NCBI GenBank assembly: GCA_009838525.1
Contig: VXRJ01000034.1
Span: forward strand, 62,640 to 126,639
Origin: Acidobacteriota bacterium
Lineage (GTDB): Bacteria; Acidobacteriota; Vicinamibacteria; Vicinamibacterales; UBA8438
Length of the DNA stretch: 64,000 bases
Reading direction: 5' to 3'
In this document: positions 8,406-18,258 of the stretch, in pieces
Layout: each line of letters opens with the position of its first letter
Numbering within the stretch: the first letter of the stretch is position 1
The notes under the pieces: model-generated
What the model was told of the DNA's origin: nothing
Databases searched by the model: none
Seen by the model: the letters and a program-made list of their open reading frames with translations, nothing else
Position numbers and translations under genes: made by a program

Positions 8406-9290
8406 CTACCGCGACACGACCAGCAACACCCCGACGACGACTATGGTCGAGCAGCCGAACGACCAGAGCGTCAGCGTCTCGCCGGCGAGCAGGTACCCCA
8501 GGACGAGGGCAATGACCGGGTTCACGTAGGCATAGGTGGCTGCCTTGGCCGGCGTCGATGCCTTCAGCAGCCAGAGGTAGCTGCCGTAGGCGACCGACCC
8601 GAACGCCGCCACGTAGATCCACGCCCCGAAAGCGGCGGGTGACACGGCGGACCAGTCGAGTTCCGCCATCTCGCCGGACGCCGCCGATAGCGCTATGAGA
8701 GCGGCCCCGCCGCCCAGCATCTGCATGCCCGCCGAGAGCCAGTGCGACCCGGGCTGTGGGGCGTAGCGCGAATAGACGGAGCCTGCCGCCCACAGCAGGC
8801 TGGCGACGATGACCGCGCCGGCGCCGACCGCGTCGAGCGAGCGCTCGCCATCGATGTCGGAGGGATTCACGAGCAGCGCGACCCCCGTGAACCCGATCAC
8901 GAGCCCGAGGATCACCTGCGCCGGCGGTCGGGTGCCTCGGGGGCGCAGCCAGTCGCCCAAGGCCACCCAGAATGGCACCATTCCGACGAGCAGGGCGCCG
9001 AGTCCGGACGAAATCCGCTGTAGTGCCCAACTGACCAGGCCGTTGCCGCCGGTCGCCATCAGCACGCCGATGATCCCGGTGGTCAGCCAATAGTAGGCGG
9101 GTGGCCGGGCTGCTCCCCAACGCAGGGCCAGCGCGACGAACACGGCGCCCGCCGCCACGAAGCGCACGCCGGCCATCAGGAACGGCGGGATCTCCGCCAC
9201 GGCCCAGCGGATGGCGAGGTAGGTCGAGCCCCAGATGATGTAGACGGCGGCGAAGGCGGCCACGAGCGCGACGCGCGACGGCTGGGTCAT
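8406..9290 (-). CDS. EamA/DMT-family transporter (YedA-like exporter)
   Basis: 294 aa from the ATG at 9290; a TTG nine bases earlier would add three residues. The protein is hydrophobic throughout with about ten membrane helices in two EamA repeats. The opening YIIWGSTYLAIRWAV and the second-repeat AYVNPVIALVLGYLLAGE are characteristic. YedA/RhaT-like members export amino acids, metabolites or drugs. It is 63 bp upstream of the Rieske gene on the same strand, so it might export a product of that locus, or it may be an unrelated neighbour. Substrate cannot be assigned. Confidence 0.88.
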   Translation of the reverse strand: MTQPSRVALVAAFAAVYIIWGSTYLAIRWAVAEIPPFLMAGVRFVAAGAVFVALALRWGAARPPAYYWLTTGIIGVLMATGGNGLVSWALQRISSGLGALLVGMVPFWVALGDWLRPRGTRPPAQVILGLVIGFTGVALLVNPSDIDGERSLDAVGAGAVIVASLLWAAGSVYSRYAPQPGSHWLSAGMQMLGGGAALIALSAASGEMAELDWSAVSPAAFGAWIYVAAFGSVAYGSYLWLLKASTPAKAATYAYVNPVIALVLGYLLAGETLTLWSFGCSTIVVVGVLLVVSR

Positions 9291-9308
9291 CGTAGTCAAC
9301 GGCCTTGC

Positions 9309-9341
9309 GATGCTTGATGCGGCGCATCACCACTTGATAGT
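9309..9341 (+). promoter_or_regulatory. Promoter/operator of the VapBC-like operon
   Basis: An inverted repeat TGATGC-GGC-GCATCA (9315-9329), preceded by an extra GATGC at 9309, overlaps a plausible promoter: TTGATG (9314-9319), 16 bp, GATAGT (9336-9341). Ribbon-helix-helix antitoxins usually repress their own operon through such short palindromes. Confidence 0.45.
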
Positions 9342-9363
9342 CTAGCTGGAGAGGCGCCCGACC

Positions 9364-9609
9364 ATGAGAACCACGCTGAACCTCTCCGCCCAAGCGCTGG
9401 CCAATGTGCGTCAGCTTGCACAGCAGCGCGGCAAGACGCTCGGCGCCGTTGCGTCGGAACTGATTCTCAAGGCGCTGGAGCCGGAAGACGCGCCGGAGAC
9501 TCGCAACGGTGTGCCGCTCTTTTCCGCGGCCGGCGGTGCTGGAGACGGAGATCGGGAGGCCGTTCCGGACATCGAGCTGGTCAATCGGCTTCGCGACCAG
9601 GAACCGTGA
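9364..9609 (+). CDS. Ribbon-helix-helix antitoxin (VapB/CopG-like)
   Basis: 81 aa. The first 40 residues form a ribbon-helix-helix: beta strand MRTTLNLS, then two helices with ANVRQLAQQRGKTLGAVASELI. The rest is a Gly/Ala/Asp-rich tail expected to wrap and block the toxin. It overlaps the PIN-domain toxin by four bases (GTGA), so the two are translationally coupled, and a GGAGAGG ribosome site lies upstream. It should neutralise the toxin and, with it, bind the palindrome upstream. Confidence 0.85.
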   Translation: MRTTLNLSAQALANVRQLAQQRGKTLGAVASELILKALEPEDAPETRNGVPLFSAAGGAGDGDREAVPDIELVNRLRDQEP

Positions 9610-10043
9610 GCCATCTACTGGACGTCAACTTTCTGGTGGCGCTGTTCGATCCGCGGCATGTCAATCACGAAGCCGCCCACTACTGGTTCAGCACGGAATT
9701 CGCCTCCGGTTGGGCGACATGCTCGATCACGGAAGCCGGATGTAGCCGCGTGTTGTCACACTCGGCGTATCCGACTGTCTCGACGACTCCCACCGACGTG
9801 TTGAAGCGACTCTCGCAGTTCTGCGACGCCGGTGGGCACAGTTTCTGGACGGACGATGTCTCACTGCGGATTTCACTCGACGATGACGTCAAAGGCCGCC
9901 TGCAGGGCCATGGGCAGGTCACTGATTTCCATCTCGTAGCGTTGGCGGCCCACCATCGTGGTCGCCTCGCGACCTTCGATGGCCGACTCCGGCGGACACT
10001 GGCGGGGACAACTCTGGCGTCGACCGTGAGGCTGGTCGAGTAA
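9606..10043 (+). CDS. PIN-domain toxin ribonuclease (VapC-like)
   Basis: 145 aa from a GTG start inside the antitoxin stop region. PIN-domain acidic residues are in place: the opening LLDVNFLVALFD, a central ITEAG glutamate, VTDFHLVALA, and a late LATFD. These coordinate Mg2+ for RNA cleavage. Members of this branch (TA system VapC, 'DVNVLVALxD' type) usually cut tRNA or rRNA; the target here is not predictable. It converges on the DUF1501 gene with 38 bp between stops. Confidence 0.87.
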   Translation: MSHLLDVNFLVALFDPRHVNHEAAHYWFSTEFASGWATCSITEAGCSRVLSHSAYPTVSTTPTDVLKRLSQFCDAGGHSFWTDDVSLRISLDDDVKGRLQGHGQVTDFHLVALAAHHRGRLATFDGRLRRTLAGTTLASTVRLVE

Positions 10044-10081
10044 CGCTTTCGCTTCCGACCAGCGGCCGCTACGTGGAGCCG

Positions 10082-11524
10082 TTACGCCAGGATGCCGTTG
10101 ACGAGATCGCCGTGGACGTCCGTCAACCGGAAATCGCGCCCCTGGTATTGGTACGTCAGCCGGGTGTGGTCGATGCCCAGCAGGTGCAGCATGGTGGCGT
10201 GCAGGTCGTGGACGTGCACCGGATCCTTCACGATGTTGAACCCGAAGTCGTCCGTCTCTCCGTAGCTGATGCCCGGCTTGACCCCGCCTCCCGCCATCCA
10301 GATGGTGAAGGCACGCGGGTGATGGTCGCGGCCGTAGGTCTCCTCGGTCAGCCGGCCCTGGCAGAAGATGGTGCGGCCGAACTCGCCTCCCCAGATGACG
10401 AGGGTGTCTTCCAGCAGGCCGCGCTCCTTCAATTCCATGACCAGCGCTGCCTGCGGCTGGTCGACGTCCTTGGCCTGCACCTGGATTCGCTTGGGCAGCC
10501 CGGTGTGCATGTCCCAACCGCGGTGGAAGACCTGGATGAACCGCACGTCGCGCTCCGCCAGCCGCCGGGCGAGCAGACAGTTGGCCGCGAACGTCCCGGG
10601 CGTTCGGGAATCGGGCCCATAGCGCTCGAATACGCTGTCCGGCTCGTCCGACAAGTCGGTCAGGTCCGGCACCGAGGCCTGCATCCGGTAGGCCATCTCG
10701 TACTGGGCGATTCGGGCGGTCGTCTGCGGGTCGCCGGCCGCCGCATGGTCGATCTCGTTGAGCTTTCCGAGGTCGTCGAGGAACCGCCGCCGGGCGTCCC
10801 GGCTGACGCCGGGCGGATTCGACAGGTAGAGGACCGGGTCGCCGGTCGAGAGGAACTTGACGCCCTGATACTCGGAGGGCAGAAATCCGCTGCCCCACAA
10901 CCGGTCATAGATCGGGTTGCCGCCGCGGTTGGTGACCATGGCGACAAAGGTCGGCAGATCGCGGTTCATGCTGCCGAGTCCGTAGGAGAGCCAGGCCCCG
11001 ACGCTGGGCCGGCCCGCCAGTTGGGCTCCGGTCTGGAAGAAGGTGACGCCGGGATCGTGGTTGATCGCCTCGGTGTGCATCGTCCGGATGAAGCAGAGCT
11101 CGTCGACGATCTTGGCGGTGTGGGGCATCAACTCGCTGACCCACGAGCCCGACTCGCCGTGCTGCTCGAACTGGAAGGTGGATGGGACGACGGGAAAGCT
11201 GGCCTGGTTGACCGTCATCCCGGTCAGGCGGTGCCCTTCCCGGATTGACTCGGGCAATTCGGTCCCGCGCAGGTCGGCGATCTGCGGCTTGTGGTCCCAC
11301 AGGTCATGCTGTGATGGCGCGCCACCCTGGAACAGGTAGATGATCCGCTTCGCCTTTGGAGCGAAGTGGGGCAGTCCGGGCAACCCACCGATGGACGGTG
11401 GCGCCTGGGCCAGCAGGTCGTCGTTGAAGAGCGTCGCCAGGGCGGCTGCACCGATTCCGGTGCCCGAGAGTTCAAGAAACCGCCGGCGCGTGAGCAACTG
11501 CTGCAGTTGAGTTTGCGGCTTCAT
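10082..11524 (-). CDS. DUF1501 protein, exported (sulfatase/alkaline-phosphatase-like fold)
   Basis: 480 aa. The N-terminus has a twin-arginine-like signal ([21 protein letters not shown]), suggesting Tat export after folding. Family landmarks are [16 protein letters not shown], the central [16 protein letters not shown], the GGEFGRT segment and the terminal [22 protein letters not shown]1501 proteins are structurally related to metal-dependent phosphatases and sulfatases, but no activity is established. It starts three bases after the DUF1553 gene ends and has an AAGGA ribosome site inside that gene. The pairing of DUF1553 then DUF1501 is the standard order in Planctomycetes and Acidobacteria, where both are predicted to act together in the periplasm. 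Confidence 0.92.
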   Translation of the reverse strand: MKPQTQLQQLLTRRRFLELSGTGIGAAALATLFNDDLLAQAPPSIGGLPGLPHFAPKAKRIIYLFQGGAPSQHDLWDHKPQIADLRGTELPESIREGHRLTGMTVNQASFPVVPSTFQFEQHGESGSWVSELMPHTAKIVDELCFIRTMHTEAINHDPGVTFFQTGAQLAGRPSVGAWLSYGLGSMNRDLPTFVAMVTNRGGNPIYDRLWGSGFLPSEYQGVKFLSTGDPVLYLSNPPGVSRDARRRFLDDLGKLNEIDHAAAGDPQTTARIAQYEMAYRMQASVPDLTDLSDEPDSVFERYGPDSRTPGTFAANCLLARRLAERDVRFIQVFHRGWDMHTGLPKRIQVQAKDVDQPQAALVMELKERGLLEDTLVIWGGEFGRTIFCQGRLTEETYGRDHHPRAFTIWMAGGGVKPGISYGETDDFGFNIVKDPVHVHDLHATMLHLLGIDHTRLTYQYQGRDFRLTDVHGDLVNGILA

Positions 11525-11527
11525 CTT

Positions 11528-14500
11528 TCAGTCCTTCGTGATGGTGCGATCGAGGTTCAGGATCATGCTGGCGACCATCGTGTAGGAGGCAAGTTCCGCG
11601 ATGTCCAGTGTTTCGTCACGCGGCGACTCGCCCACGCTGACGAGTCCGAGCGCCGCCGCCCGGTCGGCCTGGTAGCGTTCCAGATAGTCGTGAAAGGCGC
11701 TCGACAGCACGTCGTGCGCCTCGGGCCGCGGCCGGTGGGCCGTAGTCAGGCGATAGGCGAACGCCACGCGTTCTTCCGGTGTCGCGCCCCCCTCGGTCAT
11801 CATGCGCTCGGCCACTCGCCGCGCCGCCTCGACGTAGGTGACGTCGTTCATCAGGTTCAGGGCCTGGAGCGGCGTGTTCGTCCGATCGGTGCGCACGATG
11901 CAGGTCTCGCGGGTCGACGAGTCGAAGGTGAGCATCGAGGGCGGCGCCAGTGTCCGCTTCCAGTAGGTATAGAGACTGCGTCGGTAGAGGTCGTTCCCCT
12001 CGGACTGGTCGTAGCGCTGGCTCGCCTGATCCCACAGACCTTCCGGCTGGTACGGCTTGACGGACGGTCCGCCGACCTGGTCCACGAGCAGCCCGGCGAC
12101 GGTCAGAGCCTGGTCGCGGATCATCTGCGCCGGCAACCGCAGGCGTGGTCCGCGGGCCAGCATGCGGTTCTCCGGGTCGGACTCGAGCTGCTCCGGCGTC
12201 ACCGCGGACGCCTGACGGTAGGTGGCGCTGATGACGATCTCCCGCAGGATCGACTTCACGTCCCAGCCGGAGTCGATGAAGCTGGTCGCCAGCCAGTCGA
12301 GCAGGTCGGGATGGCTGGGGTACTCGCCCTGCAGCCCGAAGTTCTCGGCCGTCTTGACGATGCCGGTTCCGAACAGCATCTGCCAGAAGCGGTTCACGGT
12401 GACCCGCGCGGTGAGCGGATGGTCGGGCTCGACGAGCCAGCGGGCGAACGCCAGCCGGTTGTTCTCCCCGCCCTCGGGAAGTGGCGGCAGCACCGCAGGA
12501 ACGCCCGGGCTCACCTGCTCGCCCGGCACGTCGTAGGCGCCGCGGACCAGCAGGAACGTATCGCGCGGCGGGTCCATTTCCTCCATCACCATGACGGTCT
12601 GGATGTTGTCCCACAGCTCCGCCCGCTTGCGCTCCAGATCCCCGGCGGCACGCCAGGCTTCCTGGATCTTTTCCGACGCGTACTGGTCGAGGAAGGCGAG
12701 ACGGAGCTTCTCCGCCTGTCCGGCCGTGCGGTCGGCCGCCGGGAGGTTCGCGATCTCGGTCAGCGAGTCTGCGGTCGCGACGACCGCCGCCTGCTCGGGC
12801 GTCAGTGCCTGCGTATAAACCCGGACGTCGTCAATGAGGCCCTGGAAACGCGGCGCGCTATCCGTACCGCCGGAATCCTCCGGCGGAGGTCCGCTCGCTC
12901 CGATGCGCAGCGGCTCGCGCGTCCGCATCGGGTTGTTAATGCCGTCGACCTGCGGCGTGAGTTCCACCGACTCCCCGTTGACGTAGACCCGGAAGCTCGC
13001 GGGGACGCGTTTCCCGTCGTAGGTCATCAGCACGTGGAGCCATTCGTCGAGAGGCAGCACGTCCTGCGTTTCCACCCGTACTCCGTCGTCCTGCCAGCGT
13101 TCGGACAGGTTCACCTGCAACTTGCCGTCGGCGAGGTACAGTCCCCAGCCCCGCTCTCCCTGGTCGCCGGCGAGCGCCCGCGACACGATCACGCCGTCAC
13201 CGGCGGTGGGATGAATCCAGGCGGCTACGCTGAACGGGTCGTTGTAGGTGAAGTTGGCGATGTCGCCCGCGTCGATGAAGCGCTGGCCGTCGAAGCTGAC
13301 CGCTTCACCAATCCGGCCGGGCACGAAAAGGGGCTGGCCGTCCACCAGCTTGACGTTGACGGGGAGTTCGGCGAGCTCCGGCTCCTGCTCGCCCCGCACA
13401 TCGGAGGTCACGTTGGGCGAAAGGAAGACCGGCTCCGAGGTATAGACCCCCGCGATGTCACCGTCGAGGGGATGGTGGACGAGCAGCTTGTCGCGGAGTA
13501 CCCAGTCGACATCCCCGGCGGCCGCCAGGGAGGCTTCCCACTCCCGCTGCGCGTCGCCTGCCTCGGTCTCGAGGGTCGCAAGCGCCTCCCGCGCCGCGGC
13601 GAGCTCCTCGTCCAGCTCGGCCAGCTCCGCGAACTGCTCGTCGGTCGGCGCGGTAATCATCGGGGGCGAGTTGCCGTACTTGAACGCCTTGCCACGCTCC
13701 GGCACGTTGTTGAAGAAAGCGAAGAGCTCATAGAACTCCCGTTGCGAGAGCGGGTCGAACTTGTGGTCGTGGCAGCGGGCGCAGCCGAGCGTGAGGCCCA
13801 TCCAGACCGTCCCGGTGGTCGACACGCGATCAACCACGTTCTCCACGAGGAACTCCTCGGGAACGATGCCTCCTTCTCCGTTCTGGCTGTGGTTCCGGTT
13901 GAAAGCGGTGGCGATGCGCTGGTCCAGCGTCGCGCTCGGGAGCATGTCGCCCGCGAGCTGCTCGATGGTGAACTGGTCGAACGGCATATTGCTGTTGTAG
14001 GCGTCGATCACCCAGTCCCGGTAGCGCCACATGGAACGCGGCGCGTCCGTCTGGTAGCCGCTGGAGTCTGCGTACCGTGCCCCGTCGAGCCACTCGACCG
14101 CCATGCGCTCGCCGAAGGCGGTGGAGCCGAGCAGCCGGTCGACAGCGTTCTCGTAGGCGTCCGGCGAGTCGTCGTTGAGGAAAGCGGCGACATCACCTGC
14201 CGACGGCGGCAGGCCGGTCAGGTCGAGCGTCACCCGCCGGAGCAGAGTCGTCCTATCGGCTTCCGGCGCGGGGCCCAGCCCCTGGGCTTCCAGGCTGGAC
14301 AAAACGAAACTGTCGATCGGGTTGCGTCCCCACTCGGGGTCGGCGACCGGCGGAACCGACGGGCGTTCGGGTGGGACGAATGCCCAGTGCGACTGCCATT
14401 CGGCTCCCTGATCGATCCAGAGCCGAAGGGTCTCGATCTCACCAGGGCTCAGGGCGTCCTCCGCCGTGCCCGGCATGACCGGCGTGTTCAGGCCGAGGCG

Positions 14501-15163
14501 GTAGGGCATCCGCACCCGGTCTTCGGTGGCCGTGACCCGGTGGATCAGCAGGCTGTCGTCCGCGTTGCCGGGAATGACGACCGCGCCGCCGAACGTGCCA
14601 CGTTCCGCGAACGGCCCCTCCGCCACGTCGAGGCGCAGGCCGCGCTGGCGGGTGCCCTCATCCGGGCCGTGGCAGGTAAAGCAGTTCTGGGAAAGAATGG
14701 GCCGCACCTCGCGGGCGAAGTCGACCACCCGTTCGGGCATCGGTAGCGCGTCGGCGTCGGCCAGTTCCGCCCCCCATTCCGCACCTCCGTCAATCCATCG
14801 GCGCACCGCGTCGATCTGCTCGTCGGTCAGTGACTGGCCCGACGAGACGGGGGGCATCCGCCCGATGCGATCCTCGGTGGTCAGCCGCTGGTACAGCGGG
14901 CTTGCCTCCGCATCGCCCGTCACGACGACGGTTCCGATGAAGTCGTCGGTATCGAACCGCAGGTCGGCCTGCCGCGTGGTCTCGTTCGGGCCGTGGCAGA
15001 TCAGGCACGACTCGTTGAGAATCGGCCGGATGTCACGGTTGAACTCGAGCGGTTCCGCCGGCTGCTGTGCCGACGCGGTGGCGGGAGGACCTGAGAAGTA
15101 ACCGCCGAACCCGATCGCGAGTGCGGCGAGCGGAATCACGACGCGGAACGGTGCCTGCCCCAT
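11528..15163 (-). CDS. Exported DUF1549/DUF1553 protein with two planctomycete-cytochrome domains and a LamG insert
   Basis: 1211 aa from the ATG at 15163, which has an ideal GGAGGT site; the open frame continues upstream to 16261 only as a shadow of the protease gene. Order: signal peptide; PSCyt domain with CLICH (Cys53, Cys56, His57); second PSCyt domain with CFTCH (161-165); DUF1549 with the conserved CARCHDHKFDP; a coiled-coil Glu/Ala stretch; a concanavalin/LamG-like domain (about 640-850); then DUF1553. The CxxCH motifs would bind heme c. LamG domains bind glycans or proteins, so this copy may dock on a polymer; the homologue at 60558 lacks the insert. It is co-transcribed with the DUF1501 gene. 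Confidence 0.9.
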   Translation of the reverse strand: MGQAPFRVVIPLAALAIGFGGYFSGPPATASAQQPAEPLEFNRDIRPILNESCLICHGPNETTRQADLRFDTDDFIGTVVVTGDAEASPLYQRLTTEDRIGRMPPVSSGQSLTDEQIDAVRRWIDGGAEWGAELADADALPMPERVVDFAREVRPILSQNCFTCHGPDEGTRQRGLRLDVAEGPFAERGTFGGAVVIPGNADDSLLIHRVTATEDRVRMPYRLGLNTPVMPGTAEDALSPGEIETLRLWIDQGAEWQSHWAFVPPERPSVPPVADPEWGRNPIDSFVLSSLEAQGLGPAPEADRTTLLRRVTLDLTGLPPSAGDVAAFLNDDSPDAYENAVDRLLGSTAFGERMAVEWLDGARYADSSGYQTDAPRSMWRYRDWVIDAYNSNMPFDQFTIEQLAGDMLPSATLDQRIATAFNRNHSQNGEGGIVPEEFLVENVVDRVSTTGTVWMGLTLGCARCHDHKFDPLSQREFYELFAFFNNVPERGKAFKYGNSPPMITAPTDEQFAELAELDEELAAAREALATLETEAGDAQREWEASLAAAGDVDWVLRDKLLVHHPLDGDIAGVYTSEPVFLSPNVTSDVRGEQEPELAELPVNVKLVDGQPLFVPGRIGEAVSFDGQRFIDAGDIANFTYNDPFSVAAWIHPTAGDGVIVSRALAGDQGERGWGLYLADGKLQVNLSERWQDDGVRVETQDVLPLDEWLHVLMTYDGKRVPASFRVYVNGESVELTPQVDGINNPMRTREPLRIGASGPPPEDSGGTDSAPRFQGLIDDVRVYTQALTPEQAAVVATADSLTEIANLPAADRTAGQAEKLRLAFLDQYASEKIQEAWRAAGDLERKRAELWDNIQTVMVMEEMDPPRDTFLLVRGAYDVPGEQVSPGVPAVLPPLPEGGENNRLAFARWLVEPDHPLTARVTVNRFWQMLFGTGIVKTAENFGLQGEYPSHPDLLDWLATSFIDSGWDVKSILREIVISATYRQASAVTPEQLESDPENRMLARGPRLRLPAQMIRDQALTVAGLLVDQVGGPSVKPYQPEGLWDQASQRYDQSEGNDLYRRSLYTYWKRTLAPPSMLTFDSSTRETCIVRTDRTNTPLQALNLMNDVTYVEAARRVAERMMTEGGATPEERVAFAYRLTTAHRPRPEAHDVLSSAFHDYLERYQADRAAALGLVSVGESPRDETLDIAELASYTMVASMILNLDRTITKD

Positions 15164-15270
15164 GGACACACCTCCAACCATGCATAGTAGGACTGCGGCC
15201 GGATTTCCGCAACTTGGTTTTGTTGCGCGGTCGCGGCATAGGCCTCCGGTGCCGCTGGGGCCGTGCCTCC

Positions 15271-16506
15271 TCAGCTCGTCCGCCGCAGCGCGGCGATCCG
15301 CTGCAACACCGGCGGATGTGAATAGCCCAGGAAGACAGCGAGCGGGTGCGGTGTCAGATTGGTGAGGTTGTCGGCGGACAGCTTCTTGAGAGCGCTGATG
15401 AGCGGTTCCCCGCTGCCGGTGGTCTCGGCCGCGAACCGGTCGGCTTCGAACTCGTTGCGGCGGGAGAAGAGGTTGACGAGCACCGACAGGACCAGTTCGA
15501 CCGGCGTGAAGAGCAGGCCGAAGAAGAGGAGTCCGGCGTAGACGGACGGCTCGCTCACGTAGAAGGCGGAGAACAGTCCGTCCTGCTGCAGGAAGAAGGA
15601 GAGGATCCAGAGCATCGCTCCGAGATGGGCTATCGACAGCGCCATGCCCTGCCAGATGTGCCGCTTCTTGTAATGGCCGACCTCGTGGGCGACCACCGCG
15701 ACCAGCTCCGGCACCGTGTGCTGTTCGATGAGGGTGTCGAACAGGCCGATCCGCTTGTGCCGGCCGAAGCCGGTAAAGAAGGCGTTCGCCTTGGATGAAC
15801 GGCGCGATCCGTCGACGACGAAGATGCCGCGGAGGGGAAAACGGGCCGACCGTGCGTACTGCAGAATGGCGTCGTGCAGGTCGCCCGTTTCGAGGAGCGT
15901 GAACTTGTTGAACAGCGGCATGATCCAGGTCGGCGCGATGAATTGGACGGCCAGCATGAACAGGGTGGCGGCGATCCAGCACCAGAGCCAGGCAAGCGAT
16001 CCCGCCCACTCGAAGAACGCGAGAACGATGGCCAGCAGCGCGCCGCCCAGCACGACGGCTAGCAGCCCGCCCTTGAGGAGATCGGACACGAACGTCTTCG
16101 CGGTCGTGCGGTTGAACCCATAGCTGGCTTCGATGCCGAACGTGGAGTAGATGCGGAACGGCAGGCCCAGCAGCGTAGACGCCAGGCCGAGTCCGCCGAT
16201 GTAGAGAAGCCCCGTGATGATCGGTCCGTGGTCCAGCCCGCGGATCGTCTGGTCGAGCCATTCGAAGCCGCCCGCGAACCAGAAGAGCAGCACCACGGCG
16301 AGATCGAACGCGCCCCGGATCAGGCCGAAGCGGGTCCGCGTCGTCGTGTAACGCTGCGCCTGCGCGTATTTGTCGTCGTCGAACACGCCGGTGAACTCGG
16401 CCGGCAGGGTCGGCGAGAAGGCGCGCGCGTTAAGAATGCCGCTGGCCAGGCGGAGCAGGTACTCGCCAATCAGGGCGACCAGGATGATGACGGCGAACGT
16501 GTTCAT
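15271..16506 (-). CDS. M48 integral-membrane metalloprotease (Ste24/CAAX protease-like)
   Basis: 411 aa with about seven membrane helices. The zinc motif is HEVGH (in [15 protein letters not shown]) and the third ligand is in [10 protein letters not shown], as in Ste24 and HtpX-type enzymes. The N-terminal half ([23 protein letters not shown]) is typical of the Ste24 subfamily, which cleaves prenylated peptides in eukaryotes; bacterial members probably take part in membrane-protein quality control. Start is set by homology of the first helix ([18 protein letters not shown]). It is divergent from the fumarase with only 14 bp between start codons. Confidence 0.92.
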   Translation of the reverse strand: MNTFAVIILVALIGEYLLRLASGILNARAFSPTLPAEFTGVFDDDKYAQAQRYTTTRTRFGLIRGAFDLAVVLLFWFAGGFEWLDQTIRGLDHGPIITGLLYIGGLGLASTLLGLPFRIYSTFGIEASYGFNRTTAKTFVSDLLKGGLLAVVLGGALLAIVLAFFEWAGSLAWLWCWIAATLFMLAVQFIAPTWIMPLFNKFTLLETGDLHDAILQYARSARFPLRGIFVVDGSRRSSKANAFFTGFGRHKRIGLFDTLIEQHTVPELVAVVAHEVGHYKKRHIWQGMALSIAHLGAMLWILSFFLQQDGLFSAFYVSEPSVYAGLLFFGLLFTPVELVLSVLVNLFSRRNEFEADRFAAETTGSGEPLISALKKLSADNLTNLTPHPLAVFLGYSHPPVLQRIAALRRTS

Positions 16507-16508
16507 CT

Positions 16509-16516
16509 AAGATCTT
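16509..16516. promoter_or_regulatory. Palindrome between divergent start codons
   Basis: AAGATCTT sits in the middle of the 14-bp gap separating the protease and fumarase starts. No Shine-Dalgarno fits on either side, so leaders of both genes must extend into the opposite coding sequence or be absent. Confidence 0.3.
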
Positions 16517-16520
16517 CGGG

Positions 16521-18161
16521 ATGGCCCACTTCCATTATCAGCCGATCTTCGAGTTCGGACCGGACGAAACGCCGTACCGGCACCTCGGCGCGGAGGGTGT
16601 TTCCACCGTCTCGATGAACGGCCGCGAGATGCTGACGGTGGAAGCGGACGTGCTACGGAACGTCGCGCGGCAGGCGTTCGACGACGTCGCCCACCTGCTT
16701 CGGCCGGCGCACCTCGCCCAGCTCCGCTCGATCATCGACGACCCGGAGGCGTCGGCGAACGACAAGTTCGTTGCCCTCGAATTGCTGCGCAACGCCAACA
16801 TCGCGGCCGGCCGCGTCCTGCCCGGCTGTCAGGACACCGGAACGGCGATCGTCATGGGGCACAAGGGGGAGCAGGTGCTCACCTTCGGCGACGACGCCGT
16901 CGCCCTCTCGCGCGGGGTCTACGACGCCTACAACGAGCGGAACCTGCGGTATTCGCAGATGGCGCCGCTCGACATGTACACGGAGACGAACACAGGGTCG
17001 AACCTGCCGGCGCAGATCGAAATCTACGCGGAACCGGGCGACGAGTACGAGCTGCTGTTCATCGCCAAGGGGGGCGGATCCGCCAACAAGAGCTTCCTCT
17101 ACCAGGAGACGAAGGCGCTGCTGAACCCGACGTCGCTCCTGGCCTTCGTCGAGGCGAAGCTGAAGACGATCGGCACCGCGGCCTGCCCGCCGTACCACCT
17201 GGCACTGGTGATCGGCGGGACCTCGGCGGAGTTCACGCTCAAGACGCTGAAGTTGGCGACGACCAAATACCTCGACCGGCTCCCAACCGCCGGCAACGAG
17301 TACGGCCGCGCCTTCCGCGACGTCGCCCTGGAGCAGCAGATCTTCGAGCTTGCGCGCCAGATCGGGGTCGGCGCGCAGTTCGGCGGGAAGTACTTCGCCC
17401 ACGACGTCCGTGTGATCCGTCTGCCGCGCCACGGCGCGTCGTGTCCGGTCGGCCTTGGGGTTTCATGCTCGGCCGACCGGCAGGCGCTCGCGAAGATCAC
17501 GCGGGAGGGCGTTTTCCTCGAGCAGCTCGAGGAGAATCCGGCGAAGTACCTCCCGGAGGTGACCGACGAGGAACTGCCGGGCGACGTCGTCCGGATCGAC
17601 CTGAACCGGCCGATGCCGGACATTCTGGGCGAGCTGACCAGGTACCCCGTGGCTACGCGCCTGTCGCTGAGCGGACCGATGGTGGTGGCGCGCGACATCG
17701 CGCACGCGAAGTTGAAGGAACGGCTCGACGCGGGCGAGGAGCTGCCCGCCTACATGCGCGACCACATGGTCTACTACGCCGGCCCGGCGAAGAAGCCGGA
17801 CGGGCGTCCGTCCGGTTCGTTCGGCCCTACCACGGCGGGCAGAATGGACGCCTACGTCGACCTGTTCCAGTCGCACGGCGGCAGCATGGTGATGCTCGCC
17901 AAGGGGAACCGGTCACCCCAGGTGGCCGAGGCGTGCAGGCGTCACGGCGGCTTTTACCTGGGCTCCATCGGTGGTCCGGCGGCCCGGCTCGCCGACCACA
18001 GCATCCGGAAGGTGGAGGTGCTCGAGTACCCGGAGCTGGGGATGGAGGCCATCTGGTCGATTGAGGTCAACGATTTCCCCGCCTTCATCGTCACAGATGA
18101 CAAGGGGAACGACTTCTTCACGGAACTGCTGGCGACGAAGCCGGCGACGTTGATCAAGTAG
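16521..18161 (+). CDS. fumA: Fumarate hydratase, class I (iron-sulfur)
   Basis: 546 aa, near full length for FumA/FumB. It interconverts fumarate and malate in the TCA cycle, in the cytosol, with an oxygen-sensitive [4Fe-4S] cluster. Cluster cysteines are in [13 protein letters not shown] (Cys103), TAACPPYH and [16 protein letters not shown]; the alpha and beta domains are fused, and the C-terminal part contains [11 protein letters not shown] and GPTTAGRMD. The N-terminus FHYQPIF matches the Escherichia coli enzyme, which fixes the start despite the short gap to the divergent protease. This is the only central-metabolism enzyme in the window. Confidence 0.96.
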   Translation: MAHFHYQPIFEFGPDETPYRHLGAEGVSTVSMNGREMLTVEADVLRNVARQAFDDVAHLLRPAHLAQLRSIIDDPEASANDKFVALELLRNANIAAGRVLPGCQDTGTAIVMGHKGEQVLTFGDDAVALSRGVYDAYNERNLRYSQMAPLDMYTETNTGSNLPAQIEIYAEPGDEYELLFIAKGGGSANKSFLYQETKALLNPTSLLAFVEAKLKTIGTAACPPYHLALVIGGTSAEFTLKTLKLATTKYLDRLPTAGNEYGRAFRDVALEQQIFELARQIGVGAQFGGKYFAHDVRVIRLPRHGASCPVGLGVSCSADRQALAKITREGVFLEQLEENPAKYLPEVTDEELPGDVVRIDLNRPMPDILGELTRYPVATRLSLSGPMVVARDIAHAKLKERLDAGEELPAYMRDHMVYYAGPAKKPDGRPSGSFGPTTAGRMDAYVDLFQSHGGSMVMLAKGNRSPQVAEACRRHGGFYLGSIGGPAARLADHSIRKVEVLEYPELGMEAIWSIEVNDFPAFIVTDDKGNDFFTELLATKPATLIK

Positions 18162-18258
18162 CGACGTTCGATCCAGACTGATGGGTCGGGCAGACCGTTC
18201 TCGGGTTCGGCAACTGGTAACACGGGGCATGGGTCCAACTCTCGGAGGGAAAAGAGCA

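Noticed and set aside
11366-14746. A 1126-codon open frame on the plus strand
   Set aside because: It is antisense to the DUF1553 gene, has no recognisable domain, is Arg/His/Gly-rich and reflects GC-rich codon bias on the other strand.
15164-16261. N-terminal extension of the DUF1553 frame to 1577 codons
   Set aside because: It lies entirely over the M48 protease gene and adds no domain; the ATG at 15163 has an ideal ribosome site and signal peptide.
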